This document shows, one piece after another, positions 50,144-62,304 of a DNA stretch of 64,000 nucleotides (position 1 is its first letter; each line of letters begins with the position of its first letter). Source of the DNA: Erythroxylum novogranatense. Its lineage: Eukaryota; Streptophyta; Magnoliopsida; Malpighiales; Erythroxylaceae. Location: assembly GCA_029891385.1 (NCBI GenBank), contig CM057228.1, forward strand, positions 23,556,809 to 23,620,808. Reading direction: 5' to 3'. The notes under the pieces were generated by a model that was given only the letters and a program-made list of their open reading frames with translations, did no database searches and had not been told where the DNA came from. A program made the position numbers and the translations under genes.

Positions 50144-50311
50144 GTGGCATGCTCAGGTTGGATGATGGATGATTAAAAGGATTGATTCAATGCGATTGAT
50201 GAAACCTAAATCATTCCATATAGTCCTGGCGACTATAATCCTTAAGCTTGGAGTCTAGAGATTCGAAATCCCTCCTCGGAATATGAAAACTAACGCCTTC
50301 CATTAATATGG

Positions 50312-50723
50312 TAAGAACCGTAGTTCTTATAGGGTTGGGTTGTTGAGCAAACTCAAGCTCACTCTATCTGGATATGTTGAACCATGAAAATATGATTTTC
50401 GGATTAATGGGTTGGTTTTCACTAGAAGCGTTAGTTTGTTGAGCAAACTCAAGGTCAACGTGGACGAGGCGTAAATTGGGTAGCATACATCGGATGTATG
50501 CGCATCAAAGAGTTGATACCCAATGAAGTGCACACATCAACAAGTTGATAGAGCGATTGATAGTTGTGTCTAAGATGTAATTGGTATATCTGATACCTCC
50601 CGAGACATAAGGTGGCTTGTTGGACAAATCCAAGGTCATTCTCAATGTCGGTTATCGATGATACAATTGGTATGACCGATACCTACCGATTGACCTAAGT
50701 TGTGGCTTGTTGGGCAAACTCAA
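50312..50723 (+). other. Conserved hairpin series in E leader
   Basis: TAAGAAC-CGTA-GTTCTTA (50312-50329); TTGAG-CAAA-CTCAA at 50343 and 50439; TTGGA-CAAA-TCCAA at 50620; TTGGG-CAAA-CTCAA at 50710. Distances between them (96, 181, 90) match D (97, 179, 91). Confidence 0.6.
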
Positions 50724-50908
50724 GGTCACTCTTAGCAATGTCGGATATCGACCTACTAGGACATTATGTCACATTGTTTCTCTGAATTCGTAAAGAGGGT
50801 TATGGATTCTAGGAAACTAGTGGGAGCCATATGCATATCATGCAAGTCCTTATGATTATGCAGGCATATCTATCCTATTATTCCTTCTCTCTATCGCGTT
50901 TAGGTTGA

Positions 50909-51700
50909 TTGAAGAAGTCTTTCAGTGTGAATATACGCTCTCTATTCTGGACCGATTTTCTTGATTGGCTAAGGAATCTGAGAATTGTTCTCAGATCTGA
51001 GGAACTGGGATACGTCCTAGATGTTCCACTTCCATATGCACCTGCTGTCAATGCTTCTGATAAGGATCAGAAAGCATATCGTAAGCATCTAATGGACGGG
51101 GACATGGCTATTTGCCTCGATGTCACCAGAGCTGCAGAAGCAACACGAGTCCATGGATGCTCACGTTATAGTATCTCATCTTAGGGAGCTGTTTGATGAG
51201 TAAGCTCGGTCTGAAAGGTTCGAGACCTCAAGGCTTCTCTTCATCACAAAGATGGCTCCAGGACAGCTCATGCAAGATACCACGAAGATGAATGGCTATA
51301 TTGAGAGATTGGCCATCTTAGGATTTGTAATGGATTATGAGTTAAGTAGAGACTTAATTCTGGTTGGATTGTCTGATGGTTATTCACAGTTTGTGTTAAA
51401 CTATCGGATGAACCAAATATCCACAACAATTCCTGAGCTGATCAATCTGCTCATGATAGCTGAGCAGGCTATCAAGAGAGATAGCAAGTGATAATGGTGG
51501 ATGCTTCTTCTTCTGGTTCAAAGAAGAAAAGGCATAGAAACCAAAGGGAAGTGCCAACAAGAAGAAAACCAAAGAAACTGCCCCAAAAGGATTTTGCTTT
51601 CATTGTGGCAAGTCTAGCCACTAGAGGCGAAACTGTAAAATCTATCTGGAGTCCACGAAGCGAAGAAGGCATCGATGCCTCTACTTCTTCAAATATGTTT
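50909..51700 (+). pseudogene. Element E gag remnant
   Basis: Gag of a Copia element. The codon matching the D start reads AAG, so the original ATG is lost; the frame is open from 50909 to 51184 with FLDWLRNLRIVLRSEELGYV. It resumes at 51252-51491 (MNGYIERLAILGFVMDYELS, then a conserved YRMNQISTTIPELINLL stretch). The zinc knuckle at 51595-51636 keeps C-X2-C-X4-H-X4-C spacing but has a TAG in place of the codon after the histidine. Better preserved than in D, still broken. Confidence 0.85.
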
Positions 51701-54579
51701 GTCATTGAGGTTAATACTATTCCTGATCCAAACATATCGGTATTTGATACCGGATGTGGCTCATACATATGAAATGATATGCAGGGCCTCAGGGACAGTA
51801 GAAAGCTCATAAAAGGAGAACTGGACTTTCGTGCAGGTAATGGAGCAAGAGTTGCTACATTAGCCGTATGCACTTATGTCTTGTTACTCCCTACTAGGCT
51901 TGTATTCAAATTGGATGATTGTCATTTTGTACCTGTTTTAAACAAAGAACATATTGTATGTTTTATGTTTAATTAGAGCTGGTTTCCATTGGACTTTTAG
52001 TAGCAATGGTTGTTATATTAGTTGCAATGGAAAGCTCTATGGTACTGGTACATTACGCAATGGAATTGACATATTAGATATGTCATATCTAGTTATGAAT
52101 GTCAATGACGCGAAAAGAAATAATTGAGATAATTTAAAATCAACGTACTTATGGCATTGTCGGCTTGGCCATATAAATGAGACACGCATCGCTAAGCTCC
52201 ATAAGAGTGGATGTTTAGGGTCATTTGATTATGAATCATATGACACATGCGAATCTTGTTTATTAGGCAAGATGACTAAGTTATCCTTTAAAGGAAAGGG
52301 TGAACGAGTGAATAGAATATTAGACCTAATACATTCGGATGTATGTGGTCCGATGTCCATCCATGCGAAGTGGTTGTTTTACTTCATTACTTTTATCGGT
52401 TATTATTCACGATATAGGTATACAGATCGATAAGATACAAATCTGAAGCATTTGAATAGTTCAAATAATTCAGAAATGAAGTAGAAAACTAACTTGGTAA
52501 AAGTATGAAGACATTACGATCTGATCGTGGTGGAAAATACTTACACCAACAGTTTTGGATTATCTCATAGATCATGAGATTTTATCTCAGTGCACTCCAC
52601 CTTACACGCCGCAACACAATGGTGTGGCTGAAAGGAGAAATCGAACCTTGTTAGACATGGTGCGATTGATGATAGGTTTTACTGATTTTGGGAATATGCG
52701 CTCGAGACAATTTGTTTACTTGCTAAACAGAGTTCCATCAAAGAGCGATTGATGTTACTCCATATGGAGATATGGACTAAATGAAAATCCTATCTTTCTC
52801 ATCTGAAAGTATGGGGTTGTCTCGCCACGTGAAGCGGACATAGTCGATTCGCTTGATGCAAAGGCGACAAGTGTTTGTTCGTGGAATATCAATTCTACCT
52901 TGCTTAGGAACAAAAGTTGTTTGTTTCAAGCATCTGTTTTCTTAAAGAAAGAGTTTCTTTTACAAGAGGACGGTGGGAGCAAAGTTGAACTTGGAGAAGT
53001 TCAAAATGCTCGAACAAACATGTATCAATCGCTGAACTCAAACTGTCACTCATATAGATGAGGTAGCAGTTCAACCTTCTACTACACACAATTTAGAGGT
53101 TAAGTAGGATACGCCTTTTCCCGAGAGATATGGATTTCGTAAGGGAGCAGAATGACGTATTACTCATATGAGATGATGAGCCTACTACTATGAAGAGGTT
53201 ACGAAAAGTTGAGTGCGAGAAATGGCTTTAAGCCATAAAAATCTGAAATGGATTCCATGCATAAACCAAGTATGGACTTTGGTTGTTACACGAAGGATAA
53301 AACCCACGAGGTGCAAAGGATTTTCAAGAAGAAAACCAACATGGATGGTAATCGATTACCTATGAAGCGAGGCTAATGGCTAAAGGATATAAATCACGCA
53401 GAGGAGTTGACTATGACGAAACCTTGATAGCAATGCTTAAATCCATTCGGATACTCCTAGCCATTGCCACTCATTATGATTATGAGATATGGCAAATGGA
53501 TGTGAAGATAGCTTTCCTGAGAGGAAATCTACCCGAGGATGTGTATGACACAACCTGAGGGCTTCACTTCCATCGATGGCGAAAAGGTATGCAAGCTTCA
53601 GAAATCCATTATTGGATTGAAGCAAGCTTTCAGGAGTTGGATTATCCGTTTAGTTGAGTTAATCAAAGAGTTTGATTTCTCACAAAATTCGGATGATCAT
53701 TGTGTGCATAAGAAGGTTAACGGGACTGCAATCGTATTCCTTGTGTTGTATGTAGATGACATACTGTTACTCGGAAACGATGTCTCTATGCTGCAATCAG
53801 TTAAAATTTAGTTTTCCAATCAATTTGCGATGAAAGACCTTGGTAAAGCAACTTATATCCTTGGGATATAGATTTATGCAGATAGATCAAAGGTTCCTTG
53901 GTCTTTCACTAGCATCGTACATAGATGAGATGCTAAAGAGGTTTAGCATGGAACGATGCTATGTACGAGGCCCGATGTATCGTATGCTCTAAGTGTTACG
54001 AGCAGATGCCAATCGGATCTTGGTGAGGGTCACTGGGTGGCTGTCAAGAATATCCTCAAGTACTTGTGAAGCACTAAGGATGTTTTCTTTATCTATGGAG
54101 ATGGAAATCTCCATGTGAGCGGGCATTCAGATGCCAGTATTTAATCTGATAAGGATGATTCTGAATCATGATCGGGTTATATACATTCTGCTTGAATAGC
54201 GTGGCGGTCGGTTGGAAAGAATTCCAAACAAGAAAGGATTGCTGATTCATCAACCGAGGCGAGTACATTGCCGCATGAGATGCTAAAAGGCGGTTTAGAT
54301 CGAAGTTCATTCTTGAACTTGATCTAGTCCCTACCGTGATGGGCCCATAGAATTGTATTGTGATACAATGGGGCTAATGTGAGCAAAGGAACCAAGGTCT
54401 TATCGACGATCCGAACTCGTGCTTACCGATTCGGGAGATCATTAGTCGAGATGATATCTTGATAGAGAGAATTCCACGAGCAAAGTGTTCTTTGTTCCAT
54501 TGACAAAGCCATTGTCACGGAGAATTGTGATTCTCATGGACTCGCTTATGGTATTAGATACTAAGGGGATTGACTTTAG
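51701..54579 (+). pseudogene. Element E pol remnant with RT deletion
   Basis: Protease VFDTGCGSYI at about 51741-51770, then a stop. From 52155 to about 52430 one frame stays open through the integrase zinc finger (HCRLGHINE ... CESCLLGKMTK) into LDLIHSDVCGPMSIH. Integrase core ERRNRTLLDMVR lies in the frame 52555-52752. Reverse transcriptase: SRRGVDYDETLIAMLKSIRI (from about 53391), EIWQMDVKIAFLRGNLPEDV, and YVDD at 53749-53760. About 130 bp present in D after FSMEQ (D about 45385-45515) are missing at about 53955. RNase H traces (YGDGNLHVSGHSDAS) run from 54095; the reading ends near a TAG at 54577-54579. Confidence 0.9.
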
Positions 54580-54582
54580 GTC

Positions 54583-54594
54583 AAGTGGGAGATT
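54583..54594 (+). other. Element E polypurine tract
   Basis: AAGTGGGAGATT directly before the 3' LTR. Confidence 0.85.
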
Positions 54595-56514
54595 TGTAAG
54601 TACAAGTCGACTTGTACTACTGATAAGTCGACTTGTTCTTGAAAAGTATCGATAAGTCGACTTGTACATTGCATAAGTCGACTTATTCAAGGATCGCATC
54701 GTTTATTTGTGCCCTAAAGGCAATCCCTTTAGCGCGTTTATTCACAAATCGTATGCGGTGAATGAATAAATAAAGAAAAGGCATAATTCATTAATTTGAT
54801 GTTCATGAACATTGTTTATGAATTGATTGGATCTTTAATCAGATTAATGAAGTCCATGATATATGACATAGCATGAAGGAAATTATGATGTGATCATACT
54901 CCTGAGATTCCTATCATGTGCAATTATGTCAGTATCTAAATTCTCCTAGTCAAAGGATTAATGAGACTGGACATCATTAATCCGGATAGACTAGCACATG
55001 TCATATTCCTTGATTGGATCAGCGGTGGATCTCGAAACTGTAAATATGAGATATTTAGAATTGACATATGGATGCTTACTAGCGGTAGTAAGTTCATTGG
55101 ATGACCTGCCATGAGATCATCACATAGATATCTTATCTAGTGTCAGTGATAATCTCATCATAGCAATAGTGCAAGTATCCTTAGACTTGAGGTACTCGAG
55201 GATATCTTGAATCTTGATCCGTGCTTTGACTCCATTCCTTGTTGCCTTCCGAGATAACTCATGGGTGGTGCTTGGGTGCAGCTTGAGGTATTGAAGATAA
55301 TTGAGTAGCCAATAAAGTTCACCCTTACGGATTAGCGAAGAGATACCCATAGCCTCTTGTCGGGATCATTACCGGAAATCTCGGCGGAGTGAATATGTCA
55401 TGAAGAGTGTCTTCATGGACATATAGAGTAATGAGTCTAGGGCGAGATCTGTTATCACTAGGCTAGACTCGGTCTAGTGAGAGTTGACACTTTGACCATG
55501 CTCATAACCAAGTGGGGTATAGGATGGTGAAAGGACGAATTGCACCAGTAATTGTCATGGAAGGGTTTGTGATCCGGTTCGTGATGAATACATCAAATCG
55601 ATTACTTTCCGGTCAATTGGGGTCATGATGTGTTGCTAGATACCGCTCATGACTTGCTCGATTAATTGTTAATCTAAGTGGCCAACATAACCGGAGCCTA
55701 AAGGGTCACACGCTTAAGAGTGTCTCGGAGAATCAGTAAAATAGTAATTGGACGAGTTCCAATTATGGAGAGCATTAAATTAAATGGATCCCAATGAGAT
55801 TGGGATATGTCCCGATGAGATCGCGACATCAATATTGCTAAGAAAGGTTTTGAAGTTGTTTGAGATCAGAGCCCGGTGAGGCGGTGGGACCGACCCAGCT
55901 TGATGGACCTCTTAGTAATTATATATATGTTAATTAATTAAGTAATTAATTAATTAATATTATATATATATGCCATGTGTGCGTTGGAAAGAGGGAGAGG
56001 ATGAGAGCTTTGACTTTTCAAAGCCTTATTACTTAATTCATTAAAGAATGAATGGCTAATATGGCTTACACTTGTCCTTCTCTTATGGTACTCTTTTAAA
56101 GGTTAAAAGATACATATATGAAGGCTTGGAAAGGAGTAGTCGACGGTTGCTCAATGGGTAAGAAGAAAAGTGATACTTAAGTGTTAAGTTTCCTTGAAAA
56201 ATTGGTTTTTCAAATCTTCTTCCTTAAGGCATAATCGATTCTCTCTTCTCAAGGCATGGATTCCAACGTCTTCTCAAGCTCTCCGGAGACAGAGGTAGGC
56301 TCTAGCAGGCTTTAATCTGTTCTAGCTATTCTCGGGTCAAAGGGTTTGATCCGGTTAGGTTTCGATCTCTGCGTGGATCACCTTTAGAGATAGTCTCTTT
56401 GGCTATTTAGGTTTATGTCTTCATACGGATACGGATCCAGGTTGGGAAGGTCCCGGAACAAAAATTTTGTTTTCCACTGCTGTACATGTGATGTACCTCC
56501 GAGATTTTCCTACA
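54595..56514 (+). repeat. Element E 3' LTR
   Basis: Matches 46702-48641; begins with the same AAGTCGACTT array and ends TTTTCCTACA. AT-step repeat at 55918-55971. Small indels in G/C runs distinguish the copies. Confidence 0.9.
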
Positions 56515-57790
56515 TTTGAGGTCGCTCATAGGATGGTGATTGGAGTGCACTTGAGGTATTGAAGGTAATTGAGTAGCCAATAGAGGATTCGCCATACATT
56601 ATAGCAGAAGAGATACCCATGACCTCTTATCGGGATCATTACTTTGAAGTCTCTGCCGGAGCATACATATGTCATGAAGATGGTCTTCATGGACATATAA
56701 AGTAATGAGTCCTAGGACGAAATGATTACACTTGGACTAGATTTGATCGATCGTCTAGTAAGAGTTGACACATTGCCCATACTCAAACCAAGTGGGGTAT
56801 AGCATGGTGAAAGGACGAATTGCACGGTAATTGTCTATGGAAGGGTTAAGTGATATGGTTTCATTAGTCAAACCAATTACTTTCCGGTTAATTGGGGTCG
56901 TGATGTGTTGCTAGATACCGCTCATAACTTGCTCAGATTAAGTGTTAATCTAAGTGGCCAACATAGCCGGAACCTAATGGGTCACACGATAAGAGTGACT
57001 CGGAGAATCAGTAAAATAGTTTCGACGTAGATCCGATATCCGGAGAGCAATAGGATTAAATGGATCCCGATAAGATTGGGATATGTCCCGATGAGATCGC
57101 GACATCGACATTCGAAAACCGTTTACGGTGATTTTTCATGGGGTTCGGCAGCAGTAGGACCGACCCCGCTTGATCGACCACTTAGCAATTATATATATAT
57201 ATTAATTAAGTAAATAATTAATTAATTATATATATATATATGCATTCGGTGGAGCCATTAAAATGGAGAGGATTAGTTAAGTTTGAAAAGTCAAACTTAA
57301 TGATGATTTAGCATTTTAAGGCATTTTATGCCTACCAACGTGGATAGCCATTCAACCAAGCTCTTTTATATGTTTTTAAGTGTTAAATAAACACATTAGA
57401 AGATTATTGAAGGAAGCTTATGCGTGGGTTGAAGGAGAAGGGTTGAAAGCTTAAGAGTTAAGCTTTGAAAATTTGGTTTTCATCTTCTTCATCTCTTCCA
57501 TTCAAGTTGCTTCTACTCTCAAGGCTCCACCAAGATCATTTCACTTGCTCTCCAAGGCTAAGGTAAGAGCTAGCACTCTTCTCTTTAGTCTAGCTATTCC
57601 GGGTCAAAAGAGTTTGTCCGGTTAGGTTTTCCGATCTCTGCGTGGATACCGTTAGAGACGGTCTCCTTTAGTCGTTATGGTTTGATTGTTTATACATACA
57701 CATGGATCCCGGCTTTGCGGAATGTCCGGGACTCAAAATTTTAAATTCCGCACTGTGGGCATGTGATGCCTACCCCGGGATTTTCCTACA
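56515..57790 (+). repeat. Element D 3' LTR, right piece
   Basis: Continues the D LTR after E (compare 38852-40150), with the AT-step repeat at 57188-57241, and ends TTTTCCTACA at 57790, followed by the ATGAT duplication. The two pieces total about 1831 bp against 1842 for the 5' LTR. Confidence 0.9.
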
Positions 57791-57795
57791 ATGAT

Positions 57796-58339
57796 TAAAT
57801 GTGGACTGTATGAAAGGCGATACGCCTTACATTTGTGAATTGTGATTGTACGTGATAATTGGTAAATTGTGTGTTTATGCATGAATTGAGTGAACCATCG
57901 ATGATGGTTTCTCATTGAGTTATAAACTCACCCAAAATTGCAAATATTTTTCGAGGATTGAAGAGTACCCGTTCTTGAGCCGGGAGTATGATGACTACAA
58001 GAGAGTCGGTGTTCGATGTCGGGATCAGTTCACGTCTATATTTGTGTGATTTTGACTTATGTGTAAATTTATATTCCGCAAAATGGTACTGAATTGTTTG
58101 AGGGCCCTAATTGATAAATATTGTTTGAAAAGTGATCTTTGATAAAGTGTATGGTGAAATGGGTTTTTATTATCACGGGCTGAATCGTTTGTTCTTAATT
58201 AGCAGACTCGACTTTTTTTATAAAAAATTCATAATGAGTTTTACATTGCATTGATCGCTCTAGATACCACCCTCATGGTCACGGGCTCGGATATCACCGT
58301 CGATGTCGGGTTCGGGTCTCGCGGGAGTGGGATGCTACA
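57796..58339 (+). repeat. Solo LTR C, right piece
   Basis: Contains the hairpin AACCATC-GAT-GATGGTT (57893-57909), the TATTTTTC(G)AGG acceptor-like site near 57950, the phrase GAAGAGTACCCG, and the LTR end GGGATGCTACA. The terminal TGCTACA differs by one base from TGTTACA in A, B and G. Confidence 0.87.
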
Positions 58340-58666
58340 TTAGTGTCTTATCGAATTGTATTTCGTAATCATTGTACAACAATGCTTTGTTTTTATAACG
58401 AGCCCATTGTGGTTGTACTGTTTTACACATTGACTGATTTTAAATTGTTATTGGATTACTGTAATAACTGAAAATGATTACGTGTGAACATGGGCTCAGG
58501 TTTCTTACTGTTTATGCTGCGTTAATGAATGGTCCAAAAAAAAAAGAGAGGAGAAAATGTTATACTGAGTTTTAATCGAGTGATGTAATACGCCACCCTC
58601 ACGGAGCACGGACTCGGATATCACCAACGATATCGGGTTCGGGTCACTCGAGAGTGGGGTGTTACA
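58340..58666 (+). repeat. Element A 5' LTR, third piece
   Basis: Begins with the TTAGT duplication of C and ends GAGTGGGGTGTTACA. Contains an A-tract near 58535 and a GATATC-rich end block shared with B. Confidence 0.87.
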
Positions 58667-61600
58667 TTTAGGTGGTATCGAGCCCGATGATGCGTAATGT
58701 ATCGAGGCACGCGATCTGAATCATAAGGTGTATGCATTTGAGTCGTGTCATTGCGGCATGTGGCAATCGATCCTAGTTTGAGTCACGGGTAGAAATCCTA
58801 CGTGTGCGTACGTGTCAAGTGATTAAGTGAGAGAAAAAGTGAGACTGTGTTAGAGGGTGAACCCCTGGAAGTGTATAAGCAATTAGGAAAGGAAAAAGGA
58901 AAAATGGATAAGGAGATTGATATTGTACTGTGGTTAGAATGACTGTGTTGGCCTAGACTGATTAAGGAAAGAAGTGATATTAATGAATTCCCGGATTAAA
59001 ATGGCAATATTATGGTGACAGAAAAATGAATATGTCTAGAACTTGGAAAGGTCCACTGGAGATAGGAGAAGCATACTGGTTATAGTAGTCTTAAGTGAGA
59101 TTAAAGGTCCGGGATGAGTAAGTAATTAGAGTTCTGGCTGTATATGTGAGGAAATGGGAAACATTGGAACTGAGTAAAGTGTAGATGGTCCAATTAGGTA
59201 GATATTGATTCACTGTATTGGTGTTAGATATTAGTAGATATCATAGATAGATGATGATAGCGAGATTGTAAGAAGATCAATAGTGTCTTTATCAGAACGG
59301 TCTATCGAGAACCGAAAGAACTGAAAAAGCAAGATGCCTAGTGCCTAGTAGAGTAAGAAAAAGTAGACATGGTGAGATAAAAGTGTGTAGATAAACTGAA
59401 ATGAATTGGGGAAACAGTTATGATTATGAGCGCCTAATCGTGAGACTGAAATGGTTATGCGAATATTGTGCTTAGAGTTTGGAAACTAGTATCAAAGGAT
59501 GGTAAGGGAAAAAGACAAACTGACAATTTTCTACTGATTGTGTATCGGGAAATTCTAGATTTGGTTGAAAAGATGTATATAGACACAGAAATGGTAACTG
59601 GATGGGTAAATAGAGAGAGCTACAATGGAGTTGTATCAACAATTTTGTCGTGTTTTAGGGACTGTGAATGCCCTATTATAGATTGTTTGAGGATATTAAA
59701 GAAATACGAAGCAATAAGAAGATGTCATTGTATAAGCCAAGTGGACATGACCTTAAAAGGTCAATTTGACACATGAATGCTATGGGAATGAAACTAGGGA
59801 AATGAAAAGAAAAAAAAATGAAACAATGATAGTGATATGAAAAGAGTTGTCACATTTAAGTCGAGTTACCGTTGGGAGTACTTATTGGACAGTAAAGTTG
59901 ATCATGATTAATGAAATGTATGTGAAAGATACATGGAAATCATGGAGGAGATGATTCAGTGAATGATGAAATACGTGCTTCTATGAGTGGCTATAAGCGT
60001 AAAGTTTATATTAGGTTAAAGTAAGACATAGGAGGACTGAATGTACCTTTATGAGAGGAAATGAGAAATGATTATGGCATCAGTTATTTATTTGAGAATT
60101 AGCATAAGCGGAAAGGAGTCTTATGGAAGTCTGAATTGAATAGGTTACTAATTGGTTTCGGATAAAATGTCGAGGTATAGATTCTTGAATAAGTGTGAAA
60201 GAAAGTGTTTATGTAGTATCACAAGGAACCTTAGTGTAAGGAATGTTACGATCTTTTAAATTATGGTATAAAATTGTTACGATTGAGATAAATACATATA
60301 GTGAAGAATGATTGAAAAGCAATTAGGAATAATAATTGGTTGATGAGACTTTCGTGAACGATTATAAAGATGGTAGCAAGACTAATGGTTAAGCGGAAAG
60401 AAGTATGGACAAAATTAAAAGTGAAATTGAGTCATATCTCATACTCTGAAGTTATCTCAGATTGTGTGTATGGAAATGTAAAGTATCCAATAACATGAGT
60501 GGAATTTTAAATTGAGATGATCCTATTGCAATGTGAAGTGAAATACTTAAATGAAGTGGAATTTATGGAAGTCCAAGTACGGATGACTAGGTATTGGCAT
60601 ATGTTGATGTGAATGACAGGAAATCAATTGAAAAGAGAAAATGAGTAGAGACAAGAAGTCCTAAAGGAAAGCTGACAATGACGTGATGTAGTGATACCTT
60701 CATAAAGGGATTGCAAATACACTAATTGTGGACTCAATGAAAAAGTTAAAAGATGTATGGTAAAGTCAATGAGACCCTAATAGGGAATTATGCGAGGTAA
60801 GCAAATGGTAGTGACTATGATTATAGACGGAATGTGCTTGAAAGTGTTGAATAGTGAAAAGTAAAAAGAACTTTATGAATAATTGAGGAATTTGATATTA
60901 ATGATAAGCATATCCTTGGAGAGTGGGCAGTGTGTGATGAAATGAGACAATATGTTAAAACGGTATAAGATAAATTGAATTGATTTTGATAAATGGTATT
61001 GGTTCTATGATCGAAATTGTTTAAAGCCTTGGAGACCTTAGATTCCTATAAGGATACCTTGGGTTAATTCGAGGAAAGAGACAGGCATAAATACCGACAA
61101 TTCTGAAATGAACAGACAATTCTGCCTACTAAATTCAAATAGTGAATAGATATTGTTACAATGAACAGATTACAGATATTGGGATTTCCAATGAATGTCA
61201 GGTAGGTTATGGCTAATTGTGAAGTATTTCTGGAAACTTGAGATACTGAATAAAGGTAAGGAATGGTTAAGAGTGCTGGAGTTAAAGTGGTGAGTCCTAT
61301 AAGGAGTCTGAATATGCAAGTGAAATCGGAAAAACAATATTGAATGATTCAAAGAAAAAGTATAGGTACCCGATAAAAAGTGCTAGAACAAGAAAGTGAA
61401 CAGTTAAAGCTATACATTCTAGTAAGCATATGCGAAAAGTGAAATTGAATAACTATGGGTATAGAATGAAGTGATTATTGATTCAAGTGCTTATAGGTGT
61501 AAATGTTCAATAGGAAAAATGCATGATTATGATCGTGTTACAGAGTTACGATTTTCTTGTGGGGATATATCGCTACACCGCATGTGGCCTAACAAGAGTC

Positions 61601-62304
61601 AAAGACCATAATGGATTTGAGACTGTGATGGGTAAAGCAAAGGACAGGACTTAGGAAAACTGCATGGGTTAGCTGAAGTAGATCAGGATCGGACAAATGA
61701 ACTAGAGTAAAGTGCATATCCGAATAAAGTGTGTTAACACATTAGAACAGTAAATTGTCTAAAGAGAATTGAATTTGAACACTTAGCCAATGGAATATAA
61801 AGAATGACTGCATTAGGTAAATTATCACTGGTTATAGCGAAATGGATCTAAATGTCATTGATTGGTACCAAAGGAAAGTAAATAAATGGGGACGAGATAA
61901 AGGAGGTTATGGTAAGTATCATAGTGACAAAGTGCACGCAAAATTGGCATATCAAGGAAGGTATTAGAATAAGTCTGTATATTGAGAAAAAGGTATTAAA
62001 TGATAACAGGTTCGAAAATAGTGATTTAAGTCATAGCATCGGAACTACTATGAAAATGGAAAGAGAGATAGTGAAGACAGTGAGATCGCCAATTGACAGC
62101 ATGGTTGAATCTGTCTACTGTGATGAGGGATAGAGTTAGCCAAATAAGTGACTGAACAACTGACTGAATGTGTCACTGTGACCTTTTGGGAAATGATTTA
62201 TTGAGTGAAAAAGTGTATGGAACATGTAGGGATATTTGAGAACTGTCATAGTGAACTGTTGACTGAGAATTTCGTGAACGAAATTTTTATTAGGAGGGGG
62301 GAAT
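58667..62304 (+). repeat. Element A interior, non-coding, with PBS and polypurine tract
   Basis: Primer site TGGTATCGAGCCC (58673-58685), one base short of the iMet match, where CAGAG has become CGAG. The 3.6 kb interior resembles that of B over long stretches (compare 58780-59110 with 27220-27520) yet holds no recognisable protein domain. The 102-codon frame at 59468-59776 has no counterpart intact in B. Dyad AATTTC-GTGAAC-GAAATT at 62268-62285, then the polypurine tract AGGAGGGGGGAAT. Confidence 0.82.

Larger units (their letters stand above)
48420..50903 (+). other. Predicted leader intron of E (LTR to gag)
   Basis: Donor GAG|GTAGGC and acceptor CTCTATCGCGTTTAG|GTTGATTGAAG at the positions homologous to the D sites. 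Weaker donor; inferred. Confidence 0.35.
46702..56514 (+). mobile_element. Element E: second Copia-type element, inserted in the D 3' LTR
   Basis: 5' LTR 46702-48641 and 3' LTR 54595-56514 begin TGTAAGTACAAGTCGACTTG and end TTTTCCTACA. Flanks TTTCA (46697-46701) and TTTGA (56515-56519) are an imperfect duplication; the intact D 5' LTR reads CTTTCGAGG there. The interior has PBS, array, hairpins, gag and pol in Copia order, related to D throughout but clearly diverged. It is the innermost, hence youngest, insertion in this nest. Confidence 0.92.
38309..57790 (+). mobile_element. Element D: Copia-type LTR retrotransposon inserted in solo LTR C
   Basis: 5' LTR 38309-40150 and 3' LTR 46147-46701 plus 56515-57790 (interrupted by E) both begin TGTTAGAGTAGTGCCC and end TTTTCCTACA. 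The target duplication ATGAT is perfect (38304-38308 and 57791-57795). Interior order is PBS, hairpin-rich leader, gag, protease, integrase, reverse transcriptase, RNase H, polypurine tract: the Copia order (integrase before reverse transcriptase). LTR length of about 1.84 kb and the iMet primer site would fit the Angela/Tork part of Copia, but I cannot fix the lineage. All coding parts are frame-broken. Confidence 0.93.
34683..58339 (+). mobile_element. Element C: solo LTR, split by the Copia elements D and E
   Basis: Starts TGTAACATCCCATCTCC at 34683 and ends GGGATGCTACA at 58339. Flanks are TTAGT on both sides (34678-34682 and 58340-58344), a perfect 5-bp target duplication. With the D insertion (38309-57790 plus its duplication) removed, 34683-38308 joins 57796-58339 to give a single LTR of about 4.17 kb with no interior. 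This is the expected product of recombination between the two LTRs of a full element. Family: the same superfamily as A, B and G. Confidence 0.88.

Noticed and set aside
59468..59776. 102-codon + strand frame in the A interior
   Set aside because: No recognisable domain, and the homologous stretch of B (about 27870-28180) is interrupted by stops.
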